DNA from: Thermocaproicibacter sp002410755
GTDB taxonomy: Bacteria > Bacillota > Clostridia > Oscillospirales > Acutalibacteraceae
Assembly (NCBI GenBank): GCA_036839715.1
Contig: DAITDU010000041.1
Coordinates: forward strand, 1-15,470
DNA length: 15,470 nucleotides
Direction of reading: 5' to 3'
The position numbers were made by a program, and so were the translations under genes. The number at the start of each line of letters is the position of its first letter. The first letter of the stretch is position 1. Shown one piece after another: positions 14,838 to 15,470 of this stretch. The notes beneath the pieces are model-generated. The model made no database searches. It saw nothing but the letters and a program-made list of their open reading frames with translations, and was not told where the DNA came from.

Positions 14838-15176
14838 ATGATGGAAAAAATGATTACTATGCAGGATGTAATTGCTGAAATGAAACAAAAGATTGAAAGT
14901 GAGATAGATAAACTTCAAAAAGAAGCAAATGAAATTGAACATGAAATTTTATATGATGAAGAAGTCAGTAATCTTCAACGTGTATTCAAAAGAAATCAAG
15001 ATGATAAATCTGTCAAACTAGTTACTAAAGTATTTAACTGGACTAAAGAAAAACATACGACTGTTTCAAATGAATATGATGATAAGACAAATAAAAAGAA
15101 TCTATTGTTAAATCAGATTAATTCGTTAAAGAAAATTTCACAGGAGTTAATAGCAAATGCTCCTTGCGAGAAATAA
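14838..15176 (+). CDS. Coiled-coil protein of unknown function
   Basis: A 112-residue hydrophilic protein, rich in Lys, Glu, Asp and Asn, with no signal peptide or membrane segment, so presumably cytoplasmic. Residues about 9-50 and 85-105 have the heptad-like spacing of hydrophobic residues expected of coiled coils (for example MKQKIESEIDKLQKEANEIE). I recognise no family. ATG at 14838 and ATG at 14841 are both possible behind AAAGGGTG (14826-14833); the difference is one residue. It lies 12 bp after the lipoprotein gene, same direction, and ends before a good terminator, so the two share a transcript. The A+T-rich composition matches the element. Confidence 0.7.
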   Translation: MMEKMITMQDVIAEMKQKIESEIDKLQKEANEIEHEILYDEEVSNLQRVFKRNQDDKSVKLVTKVFNWTKEKHTTVSNEYDDKTNKKNLLLNQINSLKKISQELIANAPCEK

Positions 15177-15237
15177 TTAGAAAGACCAATGGTCGTACTG
15201 AAAAGAAGAAGAATTAGCTGAAAAAATTCATACTGAT

Positions 15238-15268
15238 AATACCCCTTACGTTATGTAGGGGTATTTTT
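15238..15268 (+). terminator. Intrinsic terminator after the coiled-coil gene
   Basis: AATACCCCT (15238-15246) pairs with AGGGGTATT (15257-15265) around a 10-nt loop, followed by a T run (15264-15268). It closes the lipoprotein/coiled-coil operon and separates it from the convergent partial gene at the right edge. Confidence 0.8.
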
Positions 15269-15347
15269 CTGTCCTAATTTAACAAGAAGCATCAAATATG
15301 ACGCACCTTGAATTTTCAAGCAGGGATTGTGTTAAATACATACCCTT

Positions 15348-15470
15348 TTAAGGTAGTGGTTTCTTTGTAGAGACATTTTGTCTGAGTAAAACATTTTCCA
15401 TTTCAGAGTCAGTATTTAATTCTTTAGCAATATCAGCTAGTGTCAAGAGAAGTTCGCAATTTTGGGATTC
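15348..15470 (-). CDS. Unidentified protein, C-terminal 40 residues, cut by window edge
   Basis: Reading from the right edge on the minus strand, one frame stays open for 40 codons and ends at TAA (15350-15348). The end reads LADIAKELNTDSEMENVLLR and then a short polar tail. The even, amphipathic, protein-like composition and the position converging on a terminator suggest a real gene, but 40 codons can be open by chance in this A+T-rich DNA. LADIAKEL could belong to a helical or helix-turn-helix domain; I do not recognise the family. Confidence 0.5.
   Translation of the reverse strand, partial: ESQNCELLLTLADIAKELNTDSEMENVLLRQNVSTKKPLP

Larger units (their letters stand above)
12262..15470. 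mobile_element. Left part of an integrative element inserted in tRNA-Pro(GGG); right end outside the window
   Basis: The left boundary is placed where the tRNA sequence stops. Supporting signs are the adjacent tyrosine recombinase gene in the usual position next to an attachment site, an XRE regulator, a clear drop in G+C compared with the genes to the left, and small accessory genes of no housekeeping type. No relaxase, replication protein, capsid or terminase gene is visible, so conjugative element, mobilizable island and prophage remain open. The right boundary is not visible; the accessory genes near the right edge are included by their base composition only. Confidence 0.65.

Overview
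The window reads as a chromosomal segment of a low-to-moderate G+C Gram-positive bacterium, most likely a Clostridia member of the Oscillospiraceae/Ruminococcaceae type. The grounds are strong GGAGG-type ribosome binding sites, frequent TTG/GTG starts, a single-chain SecDF, a serine-tailed class A penicillin-binding protein, and a hom-thrB-lysC cluster. The genus cannot be fixed from sequence alone.

Layout. (1) 1-45: the 5' part of a tRNA-Ser(GGA) on the minus strand, running off the left edge, with its own promoter. (2) 237-1631: asnS, divergent from the tRNA, with a palindrome over its probable -35 box and a terminator behind it. (3) 1752-3026: a PLP aminotransferase of the Asp_aminotransf type, closed by a 28-bp palindromic terminator. 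(4) 3212-5749: secDF behind a near-consensus promoter, convergent with a small membrane-anchored BofC_C-like gene on the minus strand (5812-6195); one hairpin serves as terminator for both. (5) 6287-8581: a bifunctional class A penicillin-binding protein. (6) 8689-12122: hom, thrB and lysC, which carry aspartate towards homoserine phosphate (aspartokinase, homoserine dehydrogenase, homoserine kinase), closed by a hairpin terminator.

At 12224-12261 a well-formed tRNA-Pro(GGG) gene with a good promoter stops at the last base of its anticodon loop. From there the sequence becomes much more A+T-rich (17 G+C of 60 at 12541-12600, against 30 of 60 at 901-960 in asnS). It carries a tyrosine recombinase (12420-13364), an XRE-type regulator (13476-13685), an 804-bp A+T-rich stretch full of palindromes and short repeats, a small lipoprotein (14490-14825), a coiled-coil protein (14838-15176) and the end of an unidentified minus-strand gene at the right edge. 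I read this as the left part of an integrative element inserted in the tRNA anticodon loop. The 3' half of the tRNA is not in the window, so the tRNA is either disrupted or rebuilt at the unseen far end.

The core genes are ordinary. The points most worth following are the split tRNA, the chimeric RNA its promoter should make, and the palindrome- and repeat-rich A+T region with two G+C-richer islands.
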